From assembly GCA_049323755.1 (NCBI GenBank), contig JBMOPE010000041.1, positions 186,001-250,000 of the forward strand: a stretch of 64,000 nt of DNA. Direction: 5' to 3'. Position numbers and translations under genes: made by a program. Within the stretch, counting starts at the first letter, position 1. Each line of letters begins with the position of its first letter. Below are positions 24,361 through 32,122 of this stretch, piece after piece. The notes below the pieces were generated by a model, which was not told where the DNA came from, ran no database searches, and was given only the letters and a program-made list of their open reading frames with translations. The DNA comes from BRHc4a sp049323755 (GTDB lineage: Bacteria > Bacillota > Desulfotomaculia > Desulfotomaculales > Desulfocucumaceae).

Positions 24361-25770
24361 GTGATAAAACTATGGGCGGCCATGGTCCTCCTGGTGCTGG
24401 GGGTATTCCTGTTTTCAGTGGTTTTTCAGGCCCAGCAGATAAAGTCTTTCTTCTTTGATCAGCAGACCAGGTTTTACATTTACGAGGCCAAAGAAATTGT
24501 AACATATTTTGGTTTGGCGGCGCCCTACGAAGTTATAAGTGAAAGGTTACGGCTTCATAGCCGTTTTTTAGGCGCGTCAATAATTATTACCGATGAAAAG
24601 GGCAATTTTCTATACAACCAGCATGCTGAAGGCCGTCCCCAAAATGAAACGATTTTGGAAAATTCATTTTTACAAAAAACTCTGGCTGGTAAAAATGTAG
24701 TAATTACAGGCAAAGTGGCCGGCATTGAAGAAGAAGTTTTTCTTGTATCCGTGCCTTTAATGAGCAAAAGCGGGCAGATTAATGGTTCAGTCATCATTTA
24801 CAGCCCTCTATTGTCTTTAACACAGCAGGTTTACAAAATGTACAGCATCGCAGCCCTCGGAACGCTGCTGGGTATTTTCTTAAGCACTATTCTAAGCGTT
24901 TTTATCTTCCGTAAATTCACAGGCCCCCTGGCCGAAATGGAAAAAACAGCCCGCGCCATTGCCGGGGGCGACTTCGGAAAACAGCTTGAGGTGACTTCCG
25001 AGGACGAGGTAGGCCGTCTTGCCCATTCGTTAAACCGCATGTCCAGCCAGCTCCAGGAAAAAATAGAAGCCATTGAAAGGCTCGACAGGGTGAGGCAGGA
25101 GTTCGTGTCGGACGTATCTCATGAACTGCGCACCCCTCTTACCATAATACAGGGTTTTTCGGAAGCGGTGCTGGACGGGCTGGTAAAATCCAAAGAACAA
25201 CAGGATTTATATCTTAAGAATATAATCGATGAAGCCCAGAGGCTGAGAATCCTTGTAGATGATTTACTTGATTTAAAGGCCATGGAGGCCGGGAAGACTA
25301 TTGATGAGAAGGAATACGTGGTCTTAAACAAGCTTATCAGTATCACTTCCAACAGGTTCAGGCAGGTTGCCGCATCCAAAAGTGTAAGAATAAATACCGA
25401 GATTCCCCAGGAGGTTATTACAGTTTTTGGCAACATCGACCGTCTAAAACAGGTTTTTACAAACCTCATCAACAACGCCGTTAACTACTCCTCTTCCGGT
25501 GGCATTGTAACTGTAGAACTGGGTCTAAACGGGGATCTTGCGTTTGTTTCAGTTAAAGATTCAGGGCCGGGGATCCCACGGGAGGAATTGGACAATATTT
25601 GGGAGAGATTTTACAAAGTCGATAAGTCCCGGTCAAGACACGGTTCGGGAACCGGCCTTGGACTTTCCATAGTAAAAAGAATAGTGGAAGTGCACGGGGG
25701 ATATGTCACAGCGGATAATCTACCCGGTCATGGAGCTGTTTTCACAGTATATCTTCCGGTATCAATATAG
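24361..25770 (+). CDS. Sensor histidine kinase with HAMP domain
   Basis: 469 residues. TM1 at about 5-25, an extracytoplasmic sensor region of about 130 residues, TM2 near 165-185, HAMP (about 186-240), HisKA with phospho-acceptor in SHELRTPLT (about 258), then HATPase with NLINNAVNYS, DSGPGIP, and GSGTGLGLSIVKRI. All catalytic boxes are present. GTG start is 11 bp after the regulator stop, so the two genes are one operon. The sensor domain shows no metal-binding cluster that I recognise; the signal is unknown. Confidence 0.92.
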   Translation: MIKLWAAMVLLVLGVFLFSVVFQAQQIKSFFFDQQTRFYIYEAKEIVTYFGLAAPYEVISERLRLHSRFLGASIIITDEKGNFLYNQHAEGRPQNETILENSFLQKTLAGKNVVITGKVAGIEEEVFLVSVPLMSKSGQINGSVIIYSPLLSLTQQVYKMYSIAALGTLLGIFLSTILSVFIFRKFTGPLAEMEKTARAIAGGDFGKQLEVTSEDEVGRLAHSLNRMSSQLQEKIEAIERLDRVRQEFVSDVSHELRTPLTIIQGFSEAVLDGLVKSKEQQDLYLKNIIDEAQRLRILVDDLLDLKAMEAGKTIDEKEYVVLNKLISITSNRFRQVAASKSVRINTEIPQEVITVFGNIDRLKQVFTNLINNAVNYSSSGGIVTVELGLNGDLAFVSVKDSGPGIPREELDNIWERFYKVDKSRSRHGSGTGLGLSIVKRIVEVHGGYVTADNLPGHGAVFTVYLPVSI

Positions 25771-25887
25771 AAAATAAAAACTTAATTATATACCCCCTGA
25801 AACCCAAAAAAGAAAGCCGAATAACTGGTTAAAGGAGGTGACATTCCAGGTCAGTTAGTTTTTAAACAACATAATAAGGGGGTAAAT

Positions 25888-26427
25888 ATGTTTAAAAGAC
25901 GTCTTGTTTTAATCCTTTTTGTCCTGGTGCTGGGTGTCTCCATTATTGGAGTGGCCAACGCCGCTATAAGGAACGATGCGGCAAAGGCGCCTGCTCAGGT
26001 GAGCACAGCCGGACAATACCAAACCGCTGCCCAAACAACTGCCCCGGCAGAAGTTACACCGGACGCCATACAGAATATGATTCAGGCTTGCTGGCAAATG
26101 AACCCGGCAATGGTTGACCAGTGGACTAAAGCTACCGGAATGACAAAAGAGGACCTTTTAAAAATGGAGCAGGCCTGGATGCAGGGAATAATGCAGCAAA
26201 ATCCAAACCTGAACACCCAGTCCGCGTACAACATGCACCAGACCTGGCTGCAGAGCTCCATGAACAGCTACAGGACTGCAAATCAGACCCAGCAGACCCA
26301 GACTCCTCCCAGCAACCAGAACAACACTCAGAATAAAAACAATGGACAATACCGGAATAATTCATCGCAGTACAATGGCTGGTATTGCCCACCAGGTTAC
26401 GGTTATAACGGCTACGGATGCTGGTAA
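25888..26427 (+). CDS. Secreted Met/Gln/Asn-rich protein with GYGCW tail
   Basis: 179 residues. Signal peptide at 1-26 (ends VANA). A middle helical region (about 55-120) is rich in Met, Trp and Gln (MIQACWQMNPAM, MEQAWMQGIMQQN), then an Asn/Gln-rich stretch and a Tyr/Gly tail ending GYGCW, like the protein encoded at 23237. No family recognised. GGGGG precedes the ATG. It lies 117 bp after the histidine kinase gene, with part of the gap resembling the R1 element. Metal binding through Met/Cys is a guess from composition. Confidence 0.7.
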   Translation: MFKRRLVLILFVLVLGVSIIGVANAAIRNDAAKAPAQVSTAGQYQTAAQTTAPAEVTPDAIQNMIQACWQMNPAMVDQWTKATGMTKEDLLKMEQAWMQGIMQQNPNLNTQSAYNMHQTWLQSSMNSYRTANQTQQTQTPPSNQNNTQNKNNGQYRNNSSQYNGWYCPPGYGYNGYGCW

Positions 26428-26435
26428 ACATTTTA

Positions 26436-26470
26436 AAAGCCGCAGTTGCAATAATACTGCGGCTTTGTTT
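26436..26470 (+). terminator. Rho-independent terminator
   Basis: 11-bp stem AAAGCCGCAGT/ACTGCGGCTTT with a T-rich follow-on, 10 bp after the 179-residue protein gene. Confidence 0.8.
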
Positions 26471-26507
26471 TCCTATCCACTAATAATACCTCAGGAGGAC
26501 CCTTGTA

Positions 26508-26681
26508 ATGAAAAACACCAAGAAATACTTGCGGTCGATGCTCCAACTGATAACAGCCAGGATAAGGCTTAATGAATTGATTCAGGAATATGGGCCTTCT
26601 CATCCAAAGGTTAAGAGGTACCAAAACAAGGTTGACGAAATAGCTGATGAAATATCTGATATGTATGGGGCTGTATCATAG
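26508..26681 (+). CDS. Spo0E-like aspartyl-phosphate phosphatase-like peptide
   Basis: 57 residues. The helix-loop-helix pattern LNELIQEYGPSHPKVKRYQNKVDEIADEI matches the Spo0E-like family (I..LR..LNEL....G..-P.V...S..LD). The typical SQELD motif is degenerate (YQNKVDE), so activity is uncertain. Spo0E-type proteins dephosphorylate Spo0A-P to delay sporulation. CAGGAGG sits eight bases before the ATG. A stem-loop terminator follows. Confidence 0.6.
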   Translation: MKNTKKYLRSMLQLITARIRLNELIQEYGPSHPKVKRYQNKVDEIADEISDMYGAVS

Positions 26682-26731
26682 TCCGACATACCAAAAACAG
26701 CCCCCACTGCACACTCTAAAATTATTGTAAA

Positions 26732-26776
26732 TAAAAGCACCTTGCTCCACTTGGGCTATGGAACGAGGTGCTTTTA
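26732..26776 (+). terminator. Hairpin terminator after the Spo0E-like gene
   Basis: TAAAAGCACCT/AGGTGCTTTTA 11-bp stem with an internal extension, 50 bp after the stop codon; symmetrical, so possibly active in both directions. Confidence 0.7.
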
Positions 26777-26843
26777 TAGTCATTTTAACCGACCAAAGTG
26801 ACTTATGATTTACAGCCTATCTCTCGACCTTCAATGCTTCCCA

Positions 26844-26902
26844 TAAAAAAATCCGCCAGCATGTGGCGGCAATAGGGAGAAGGGTTATTTAACAGTACAT
26901 TA
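26844..26902 (-). repeat. R2 element, copy 1 (includes minus-strand terminator)
   Basis: Sequence ATCCGCCAGCATGTGGCGG...ATTTAACAGTRCATTA shared with copies at about 29641 and 30505. Read on the minus strand the CCGCCACATGCTGGCGG hairpin is followed by a run of T, a perfect terminator for the gene ending at 26923. Downstream sequence diverges in this copy. Confidence 0.75.
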
Positions 26903-26922
26903 ATTTTTTAATTCTATCTGTT

Positions 26923-27777
26923 TTATCCGTTGGAAATGTCCTTTTCTTCAATACTTCTGCCATAAGTCACCTCTGTCAAATACTTTTCCAGCATATTTAT
27001 CACGTTGAACCTAAGTCTTAAAGACAATTTGGAATTTGCTTTAAGAATTAGTATGAATCTTTTTAGATCTGCACATACTGCGGTATCTTCCTGAGCTTCC
27101 ACAGCTGTCACTGCGTAATTAAACCCTGCCAATACCGCCGCGACCGTATTGGCAGCGGCCATACCGTTTTTATTGCCGCCCTGAAACTCCAGGTCCATAT
27201 TTAACAGTGTGACAAGATATTTCATTTCTTTAAAGGTTATCTCCGGATTCATAATTCCGGATGAATCAACAAACCTAAAGCGCTCTGCCCCCATTTCCTC
27301 GGCAAGAAGGGCCAGCTCAGTCATAAATATCCATTCAGCCTCGGACGCGCCTTCGGCCCCCACTGATATTCCAAAGCCCAAATCAGCGGCACACCGTATT
27401 GCATTTCTGACACTGTCCAGAACCCATTGCCTTGATTTTCCTATTCTATGTTCTATCAAGATATCCGAAACAGGCACTGAAATATGAACACCCTTTTTGC
27501 CGCGATTCACGGAAGCGCATATGCCTCCAGGGTTTGCTCCGTTCCAGGTGGTTATCCGGAAGCCCCAACCCATTCCGTTTAGTCTTAGTAACGCCGCCAG
27601 TTGCTTTTCATATACTGTGGGACCGATATCAATTATATCTGCTCCCATAAAATCCAGCAACCTCACTATTTTTGCTTTCTCTTTCGAGCTTAAGGTTAGG
27701 TTTTCGGTTTTTTTTATATTGACCAGGGTGTTGTCCACTATGCGCACAGTATCCAAATTATCACCATCTTTCTTCAT
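26923..27777 (-). CDS. Homocitrate synthase (NifV)-like protein, catalytic residues lost
   Basis: 284 residues in the HMGL-like TIM-barrel fold: VRIVDNTL at the start and VGAEGASEAEWIF and AERFRFVDSSGIMNPE in the middle match NifV/alpha-isopropylmalate synthase segments VGAEDASRAD and RFCDTVG. The key catalytic elements are gone: the RDGEQ motif is VNIKKT, and the HGHND metal-binding site is QGGNKNG. So an enzymatic role is unlikely. A nearly identical copy lies at 32123. Start uncertain (ATG 27777 or a TTG seven codons later, GGTGA before it). The R1 element (copy C) forms its leader. Confidence 0.75.
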   Translation of the reverse strand: MKKDGDNLDTVRIVDNTLVNIKKTENLTLSSKEKAKIVRLLDFMGADIIDIGPTVYEKQLAALLRLNGMGWGFRITTWNGANPGGICASVNRGKKGVHISVPVSDILIEHRIGKSRQWVLDSVRNAIRCAADLGFGISVGAEGASEAEWIFMTELALLAEEMGAERFRFVDSSGIMNPEITFKEMKYLVTLLNMDLEFQGGNKNGMAAANTVAAVLAGFNYAVTAVEAQEDTAVCADLKRFILILKANSKLSLRLRFNVINMLEKYLTEVTYGRSIEEKDISNG

Positions 27778-27807
27778 GCGTGGTGGTTATTTTTAATGCT
27801 ATTTAGA

Positions 27808-27903
27808 TCAACCACCTCTCCTTGGACCTTCACTCAGTAATTCGAAGAGTTGATTTAAATTTCAGAGGGTGGTTGGAAATTTTCCAAAAAGACCGTATGA
27901 AAA
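27808..27903 (-). repeat. R1 element, copy C (leader of the 26923-27777 gene)
   Basis: On the minus strand TTCATACGGTC...TTCCAACCACCCTCTGAAA...CTTCGAATTACTGAGTGAAG...GGTGGTTG, matching copies at 29996 and 33135. CCAACCACC can pair with GGTGGTTG, enclosing a CTTC/GAAG hairpin. Here it lies between about 30 and 130 bp before a start codon, in the right orientation to be a leader RNA. Confidence 0.65.
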
Positions 27904-28023
27904 ACAAGTAACCAGGTTATTAAAATGTTTTAACGTGACTTTAGTTTGGTCAAACCTGGCTGAATCCTTGTAATTGCCGCCGGGAGATCTTCCGGCGGCA
28001 ATCTAACAAAAATGTTAAATTAC

Positions 28024-28056
28024 TGTAACATTCATGTGATGTGTCATTGATAAAAT
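28024..28056 (+). promoter_or_regulatory. Response-regulator box and -10 before the zinc-ribbon peptide gene
   Basis: TGTAAC, five bases, TGTGAT, ten bases, TAAAAT, then about 115 bp of leader to the start at 28172. Confidence 0.7.
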
Positions 28057-28171
28057 ATGTTAAAAAACATAATGAAGCGGTCCAAGAAAAGTCTTTTGAT
28101 TCCCCGGCTATTACGGCCCCATATACAGGCCGATGGATCCCAATTACCAGAGCTATGGAAGGAGTTGTCAT

Positions 28172-28351
28172 ATGTTTATCAGAGAATGCCCGAAATGCTG
28201 TTCAGCTTGGTACAGAGCTAAACAATCCACCACCTGGGTGTGCCCTAAATGTGGTTTTAAAATACCAGCCTCAAAAAATTTCAAAGAAACAGTAGACGAA
28301 CCAGCAGTGGATATCAGCACAATGACAAAAGTGCCTAAAAATATACATTAA
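28172..28351 (+). CDS. Small zinc-ribbon protein
   Basis: 59 residues with two CPKC-type knuckles: ECPKCCSAWY near the N-terminus and VCPKCGF about 19 residues later, the pattern of a small zinc ribbon. Start chosen at ATG 28172, preceded by GGAG with a seven-base gap; longer in-frame starts overlap the promoter. It is driven by one of the six shared-box promoters. No known family. Cytoplasmic, as no signal sequence is present. Confidence 0.65.
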   Translation: MFIRECPKCCSAWYRAKQSTTWVCPKCGFKIPASKNFKETVDEPAVDISTMTKVPKNIH

Positions 28352-28366
28352 ATGACGGTCTTCTAC

Positions 28367-28525
28367 TTAAGCTATATTAAACACAATTAATCTATAATTA
28401 TTCACCACAACCGACAATAAGGTCTCCTTACTGTCTATATGCTTTGGTGAAACCTTTACGGCTGCCAGAACAGCCCCGCACTCAGCCAGCGCCTCTATGT
28501 AACCATCCAACACTTCGTCAGACAT
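28367..28525 (-). pseudogene. SigI remnant
   Basis: A 52-codon frame (ATG at 28525) encoding GYIEALAECGAVLAAVKVSPKHIDSKETLL-type sequence, matching SigI segment VEDYIEVLGQYGVTLDDLVKVSPKHKDTKENLM. The flanking sequence no longer matches SigI, so this is a fragment. It lies about 5.6 kb from the intact sigI. No promoter seen. Confidence 0.65.
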
Positions 28526-28586
28526 AGCGATTATATCCCGACAAACCCAGGATATGACTATAATGGCTACAAGTGCTGATGACGTA

Positions 28587-28634
28587 AAATGACAATGCCG
28601 CAGTATAGAATAACTGCGGCATTGTCATTTTTTA
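28587..28634. terminator. Bidirectional hairpin terminator
   Basis: Long stem AAATGACAATGCCGCAGT/ACTGCGGCATTGTCATTT with T/A tracts on both sides, 40 bp after the 28673-28903 gene (minus strand). Confidence 0.85.
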
Positions 28635-28672
28635 GAATTTTAGATACTGGGTGTCATTAGCATATTGGTCGA

Positions 28673-28903
28673 TTATTTTACCATATCCGTGCAAGGCAAT
28701 GTTTTCATCATTTCTAAACAGGCTTTTAACTGATCATTAGTAATATCGCCAGCCTTAACGGCATCTTTCATCATCTCTCTGCAAATTTTGAAGGATTGAG
28801 CCTGCAGAGCTTTTGTGTTAGCATTGTCTGAAGGGGCAGCGATAGCAGGTATAGTAGTTAGCAACATCAGACAAGCAACTATTAGTAAAATAATCTTTTT
28901 CAT
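28673..28903 (-). CDS. Small secreted Cys/Met-containing protein
   Basis: 76 residues. Signal peptide at 1-23 (ends in AIAAPSD), mature part rich in Lys, with three cysteines and Met pairs: FKICREMMKDA, LKACLEMMKTLPC. No known family. Ribosome-binding site GGAGGTG before ATG. Promoter with the shared response-regulator box on the minus strand. The CxxxMM...CxxMM spacing suggests a metal-binding or redox helix pair, which is inference only. Confidence 0.75.
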   Translation of the reverse strand: MKKIILLIVACLMLLTTIPAIAAPSDNANTKALQAQSFKICREMMKDAVKAGDITNDQLKACLEMMKTLPCTDMVK

Positions 28904-28922
28904 TTTTTCACCTCCACAAATA

Positions 28923-28955
28923 AATATAACATATAAATGTCACAGGATTGTTACA
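28923..28955 (-). promoter_or_regulatory. Response-regulator box and -10 of the 76-residue secreted protein gene
   Basis: Minus strand: TGTAAC, five bases, TGTGAC, ten bases, TATATT. Same layout as the others. Confidence 0.7.
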
Positions 28956-29149
28956 GCCTTAAAAAGGGATAATAAAAAAAGTTGCCAATTGCGTTATTTA
29001 TAGTATAAAATGCGCCAAACCTCTTCTAATGCATGCTCTGCCTTGAAATGGCAATAAATACATTTATGATTTAGTATTTATTTACATCTTCATAGACCAA
29101 TCCACGAATAGTTAATATATAACTCAGATATTTCCCAAACATCAATAGT

Positions 29150-29182
29150 TGTGACAATCCTGTAACATTCAATCTTTATAGT
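29150..29182 (+). promoter_or_regulatory. Response-regulator box and -10 of the 29204 gene
   Basis: TGTGAC, five bases, TGTAAC, ten bases, TATAGT; the start codon at 29204 follows about 22 bp later with AAAGGAGGTG between. Order of the two half-sites is reversed compared with the sigI promoter. Confidence 0.7.
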
Positions 29183-29203
29183 GTTACAAAAGGAGGTGAG
29201 CAA

Positions 29204-29434
29204 ATGAAAGGATTCAGAAAGAAAATAATGGTAGCAGTCGTTGGTGCGCTACTAGCAGTTTCTGTTCCGATTGCAGCATTTGCTGCTCCAGCCAATTACA
29301 AATATTGTTATCAGCATCGAGTCTATGGCAACCACCAGCATATGGCAACGGTTATATGGGTGGTTACATGGGCAGCCATATGGGTGGCTATATGGGCGGT
29401 CACATGGGCAATCACTACTAGAAGCAACCCTTAG
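29204..29434 (+). CDS. Secreted protein with frameshifted Gly/Met/His-rich tail
   Basis: 76 residues as read. Residues 1-30 are a clear signal peptide (ends in AAFAAPA). The remainder in this frame is an odd Trp/Val/Ile/Ala/Thr string. In the -1 frame the same DNA encodes QPPAYGNGYMGGYMGSHM-type Gly-Tyr-Met-His repeats ending at a stop at 29419-29421. The second reading fits the composition of the other secreted proteins in the block, so one base is probably missing near 29290-29330. His/Met repeats would suit copper or other metal binding. SD is AAAGGAGGTG. Confidence 0.6.
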   Translation: MKGFRKKIMVAVVGALLAVSVPIAAFAAPANYKYCYQHRVYGNHQHMATVIWVVTWAAIWVAIWAVTWAITTRSNP

Positions 29435-29452
29435 TTACTTAGAACGGATGTT

Positions 29453-29492
29453 ACTTAGACTCCCTTATCAGGGGGTCTAAGTATTTTTTTAT
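29453..29492 (+). terminator. Rho-independent terminator
   Basis: ACTTAGACTCCC/GGGGGTCTAAGT stem followed by ATTTTTTT, just downstream of the 29204 gene. Confidence 0.85.
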
Positions 29493-29640
29493 TAAAGTTT
29501 ATACTAGGACTTTAGGACAACACCATGTTTTAAGAACTACCAATCTAATTAGTTGGTTTCCGCATTTTTTCCGTTTGGACAACATGGTTATTATTCCTGG
29601 TGTGACACTTTCTACGGCATTGGTATTTCATTCACGGACA

Positions 29641-29714
29641 AAAAAAATCCGCCAGCATGTGGCGGTAATAGGGAGAGGAGTTATTTAACAGTGCATTAGG
29701 AGGTAAAAATGCAC
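29641..29714 (-). repeat. R2 element, copy 2
   Basis: ATCCGCCAGCATGTGGCGGTAATAGGGAG...TTATTTAACAGTGCATTAGGAGG...AATGCAC. Two stems are visible: CCGCC/GGCGG and GTGCATT/AATGCAC. It lies just after the stop codon of the small Cys-rich ORF (minus strand), acting as its terminator. Confidence 0.75.
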
Positions 29715-29725
29715 TGACTGGGTTA

Positions 29726-29896
29726 TCATTGTTTTGTTGAATTCTGAGGGTATACCCTTAAACATATAAAACTACACTCTGCTTTTCGCCTGCATATAAT
29801 ACAGCACTTTTCCTTTCCGGACACGCAGCAGAAATGAATGCATTTGGTATCATCATAAAACTCACAAACCATGTTTATAACCTCTCTTTTGCTCAT
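29726..29896 (-). CDS. Small cysteine-rich hypothetical peptide
   Basis: 56 residues with nine cysteines, including paired CC at 23-24 and 31-32 and CxxC-type spacings (CCIICRRKAEC). No signal peptide, no family recognised. It ends directly before an R2 terminator copy that also follows the two NifV-like genes, which is the main reason to believe it is transcribed. The ribosome-binding site is weak, so existence is moderately supported. Confidence 0.45.
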   Translation of the reverse strand: MSKREVINMVCEFYDDTKCIHFCCVSGKEKCCIICRRKAECSFICLRVYPQNSTKQ

Positions 29897-29995
29897 CTAT
29901 TAATTTATTCGAGAGGACATAACAATTTTTGAAGGGTAATAATGAAATATTTTTTTGTAATTAATGGCATATCCATTTATGAACAGGCTGCCTGT

Positions 29996-30090
29996 TTTCA
30001 TACGGGCTTTTTGGGAATATTTCCAACTACCCCCTGAAAATTAAATAAACTTTTCGAATTACTAAGTGAAGTGCCCAGGGGAGGTGGTTA
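29996..30090 (+). repeat. R1 element, copy A
   Basis: TTCATACGGGCTTTTTGGG...CCAACTACCCCCTGAAAATTAAAT...TTCGAATTACTAAGTGAAG...GGGGAGGTGGTTAAG. Similarity to copy B continues downstream. An 18-codon reading frame (ATG at 30093) directly follows the SD-like GGGGAGGTGG. It ends about 110 bp before the 64-residue protein gene. Confidence 0.65.
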
Positions 30091-30203
30091 AGATGCCATT
30101 AATTCATAATACCATGTTGTTTGCTTCTCATACTGAAAATCTATTTTAAATGTGCTGGAATAATCCAGAAATGTACATATATATCAACAAAGGAGTGTTT
30201 TAA

Positions 30204-30398
30204 TTGTCTAAAAAAACAATGAGTCAGGCTAACCTGGAAAGCCCCCTGCACAAAGCTATATCTGATGTTACCGCTATCATTGAGAAATATACCGATCAAA
30301 TTGCCTTGCTGGATGTTATCGATATCGTAGACAATTTAAAAATCCTGGCCGACATTGCCGAAGGTAAATCTCAAAACACCAATGTACATGTGGCATAA
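30204..30398 (+). CDS. Small hypothetical protein
   Basis: 64 residues, acidic, helical, starting with TTG and AAAGGAG seven to eight bases upstream. No recognisable family (segments LLDVIDIVDNLKILADI are typical of a small coiled domain). It follows R1 copy A with about 110 bp between them and has its own terminator. Function unknown. Confidence 0.65.
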   Translation: MSKKTMSQANLESPLHKAISDVTAIIEKYTDQIALLDVIDIVDNLKILADIAEGKSQNTNVHVA

Positions 30399-30435
30399 GA
30401 AATTATTTTCACCTGGTCAGGTTAGCTCTGAAGCA

Positions 30436-30475
30436 GACCCCGGTACGCCAAACAGGCGCTGCCGGGGTCCTTTAT
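30436..30475 (+). terminator. Hairpin terminator
   Basis: Stem GACCCCGG/CCGGGGTC with an inner GC hairpin, followed by CTTTATG, 35 bp after the 64-residue gene. Confidence 0.7.
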
Positions 30476-30504
30476 GTGAAGAAGGGCAGTTGATTAGAAT
30501 GATA

Positions 30505-30582
30505 TAAAAAAAGTCCGCCAACATGTGGCGGTAATAGAGAGACGGGTTATTTAACAGTGCATTAAGAGGAGTTAAAATGCAC
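30505..30582 (-). repeat. R2 element, copy 3
   Basis: AGTCCGCCAACATGTGGCGGTAATAGAGAG...ATTTAACAGTGCATTAAGAGGAGTTAAAATGCACC. It was next to the 3' end of the second NifV-like gene before the IS element inserted beside it: joining 30588 to 32108 restores the gene/terminator order seen in copy 1. Confidence 0.75.
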
Positions 30583-32107
30583 CGGCGGAGGGTGTAAAAT
30601 AATTTGTGCTTCTGCCCTTTCCATAGATAAAATAACATGGAAAGGTGGTAAGGCACATGAAGCTGATGAACAAGGATCAGCTCAGGCAGTTTATCAAGGA
30701 AAACAACCTGAAATCAGCCCAGGACGTACAGAACGCCCTCAAGGAGATTTTCGCTGATACACTGCAGGAGATGCTGGAGGCAGAGTTAGACGACAGCCTG
30801 GGCTACGCCAGGAATGACTCTCAAAACAAGCAAACCAGCAATCGCCGTAACGGGCACAGTAAAAAAACCTTAAGAAGCGAATATGGAGAAATTGACGTAG
30901 AAGTACCCCGTGACCGGGAAGGGGAATTCGAGCCCCAAATAGTAAAGAAACACCAGAAAAGCGTCACTGGTATAGAAGACCAAATCCTGGCTATGTACGC
31001 TAAAGGAGTAAGCACCCGAGACATACAGGACCACCTGCAGCAACTCTACGGTGTGGAGGTTTCTCCCACGCTGATTTCAAACGTCACCAATAAAATCATG
31101 CCTCTTATAAAAGAGTGGCAAAACCGCCCGCTGCAGCACATTTACGCCGTTATTTTTCTCGATGCTATCCACTTCAAAGTAAAGCAGGATGGTCAAATCA
31201 TCAATAAGGCTGCCTATATGGCCATAGGTATAGACCTGGACGGCCATAAAGACGTGCTTGGAATCTGGATAGGAGAAAACGAATCCGCCAAGTTTTGGCT
31301 CAACGTATTGAACGAATTGCGAAACCGCGGAGTTCAAGACGTCCTTATCTTCTCCGTCGATAATTTAAAGGGTTTTACAGAAGCAATCGGGGCCTGTTTT
31401 CCGGAGTCAGAAATACAGAAGTGCATCATACACCAAATCCGGAACTCGATCCGCTACGTATCTTACAAAGACCTCAAGAAGATTACAGTGGCTCTGAAAC
31501 CGATATACACAGCGCCTACAGAGGATGCAGCCCTTAAGGCCCTGGACCAGTTTGAAACCGCCTGGGGAGGCAAGTATCCTCTTATCATCCGTTCCTGGCG
31601 GTCAAATTGGACGGAGATCGCCACCTTCTTTAAGTATCCCATAGAAATAAGGAAAATCATATACACAACCAACATGATAGAAAGCTATCACCGGCAACTA
31701 AGGAAGGTAACCAAAGGAAAAAGCATCTTCCCGACAGAAGACGCTCTGTTAAAAATGCTTTACCTGGCTACAATGGATGTCCTGAGAAAGTGGACAGGCC
31801 GTATTCAGAACTGGGGTCAAATCTTGCTCCAATTATCGATTTACTTTCCGGATAAAGTGAAGTCGCATTTGCGGTAATGAGAACCGTTTTTAAAACCGTG
31901 GCCGCCCTTGACGTGGAGCCTCGCCGCCCACGTTTCCAGGGGCCAGGGTGAAGCCACCGCTTCGCTGGGTGGCCCCCACCGGATGAAGTAGGTTAACATG
32001 GGCGGATTCTCCACGTAAAGGGTCTCCGCTTCGCTCCGATGAACGGCCACTGTCTATAGCTGGAAAAAGGGTAAAAGCACAAAACTATTTACAGACCCCA
32101 CCGGCGG
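30580..32107 (+). mobile_element. IS256-family insertion sequence with 9-bp target duplication
   Basis: Element about 30589-32098 (1510 bp), flanked by CACCGGCGG at 30580-30588 and 32099-32107. Terminal inverted repeats run from GGGTGTAAAAT...GTGCTT at the left to the complement of AAGCAC...TTTACAGACCC at the right. One intact transposase gene inside. The clean duplication indicates a recent insertion, into the R2 element next to the NifV-like gene. Confidence 0.9.
30657..31877 (+). CDS. IS256-family transposase (mutator type, DDE)
   Basis: 406 residues from ATG 30657 (AAAGGTGG upstream; the GTG at 30645 lies within that site). Typical mutator-type motifs: YGEIDVEVPRDREGEFEP near residue 75, first Asp in DAIHFKV (about 170), second Asp in VDNLKGF (about 235), Glu in TTNMIESYHRQLRK (about 340). 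Full length with no disruption, so probably active. It is the only gene in the IS element. Confidence 0.95.
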   Translation: MKLMNKDQLRQFIKENNLKSAQDVQNALKEIFADTLQEMLEAELDDSLGYARNDSQNKQTSNRRNGHSKKTLRSEYGEIDVEVPRDREGEFEPQIVKKHQKSVTGIEDQILAMYAKGVSTRDIQDHLQQLYGVEVSPTLISNVTNKIMPLIKEWQNRPLQHIYAVIFLDAIHFKVKQDGQIINKAAYMAIGIDLDGHKDVLGIWIGENESAKFWLNVLNELRNRGVQDVLIFSVDNLKGFTEAIGACFPESEIQKCIIHQIRNSIRYVSYKDLKKITVALKPIYTAPTEDAALKALDQFETAWGGKYPLIIRSWRSNWTEIATFFKYPIEIRKIIYTTNMIESYHRQLRKVTKGKSIFPTEDALLKMLYLATMDVLRKWTGRIQNWGQILLQLSIYFPDKVKSHLR

Positions 32108-32122
32108 GTTATCTTTTGTTAT

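Noticed and set aside
28041..28295. ORF starting at GTG 28041
   Set aside because: Its start lies inside the response-regulator box and -10; the zinc-ribbon frame at 28172 with a proper ribosome-binding site explains the region better.
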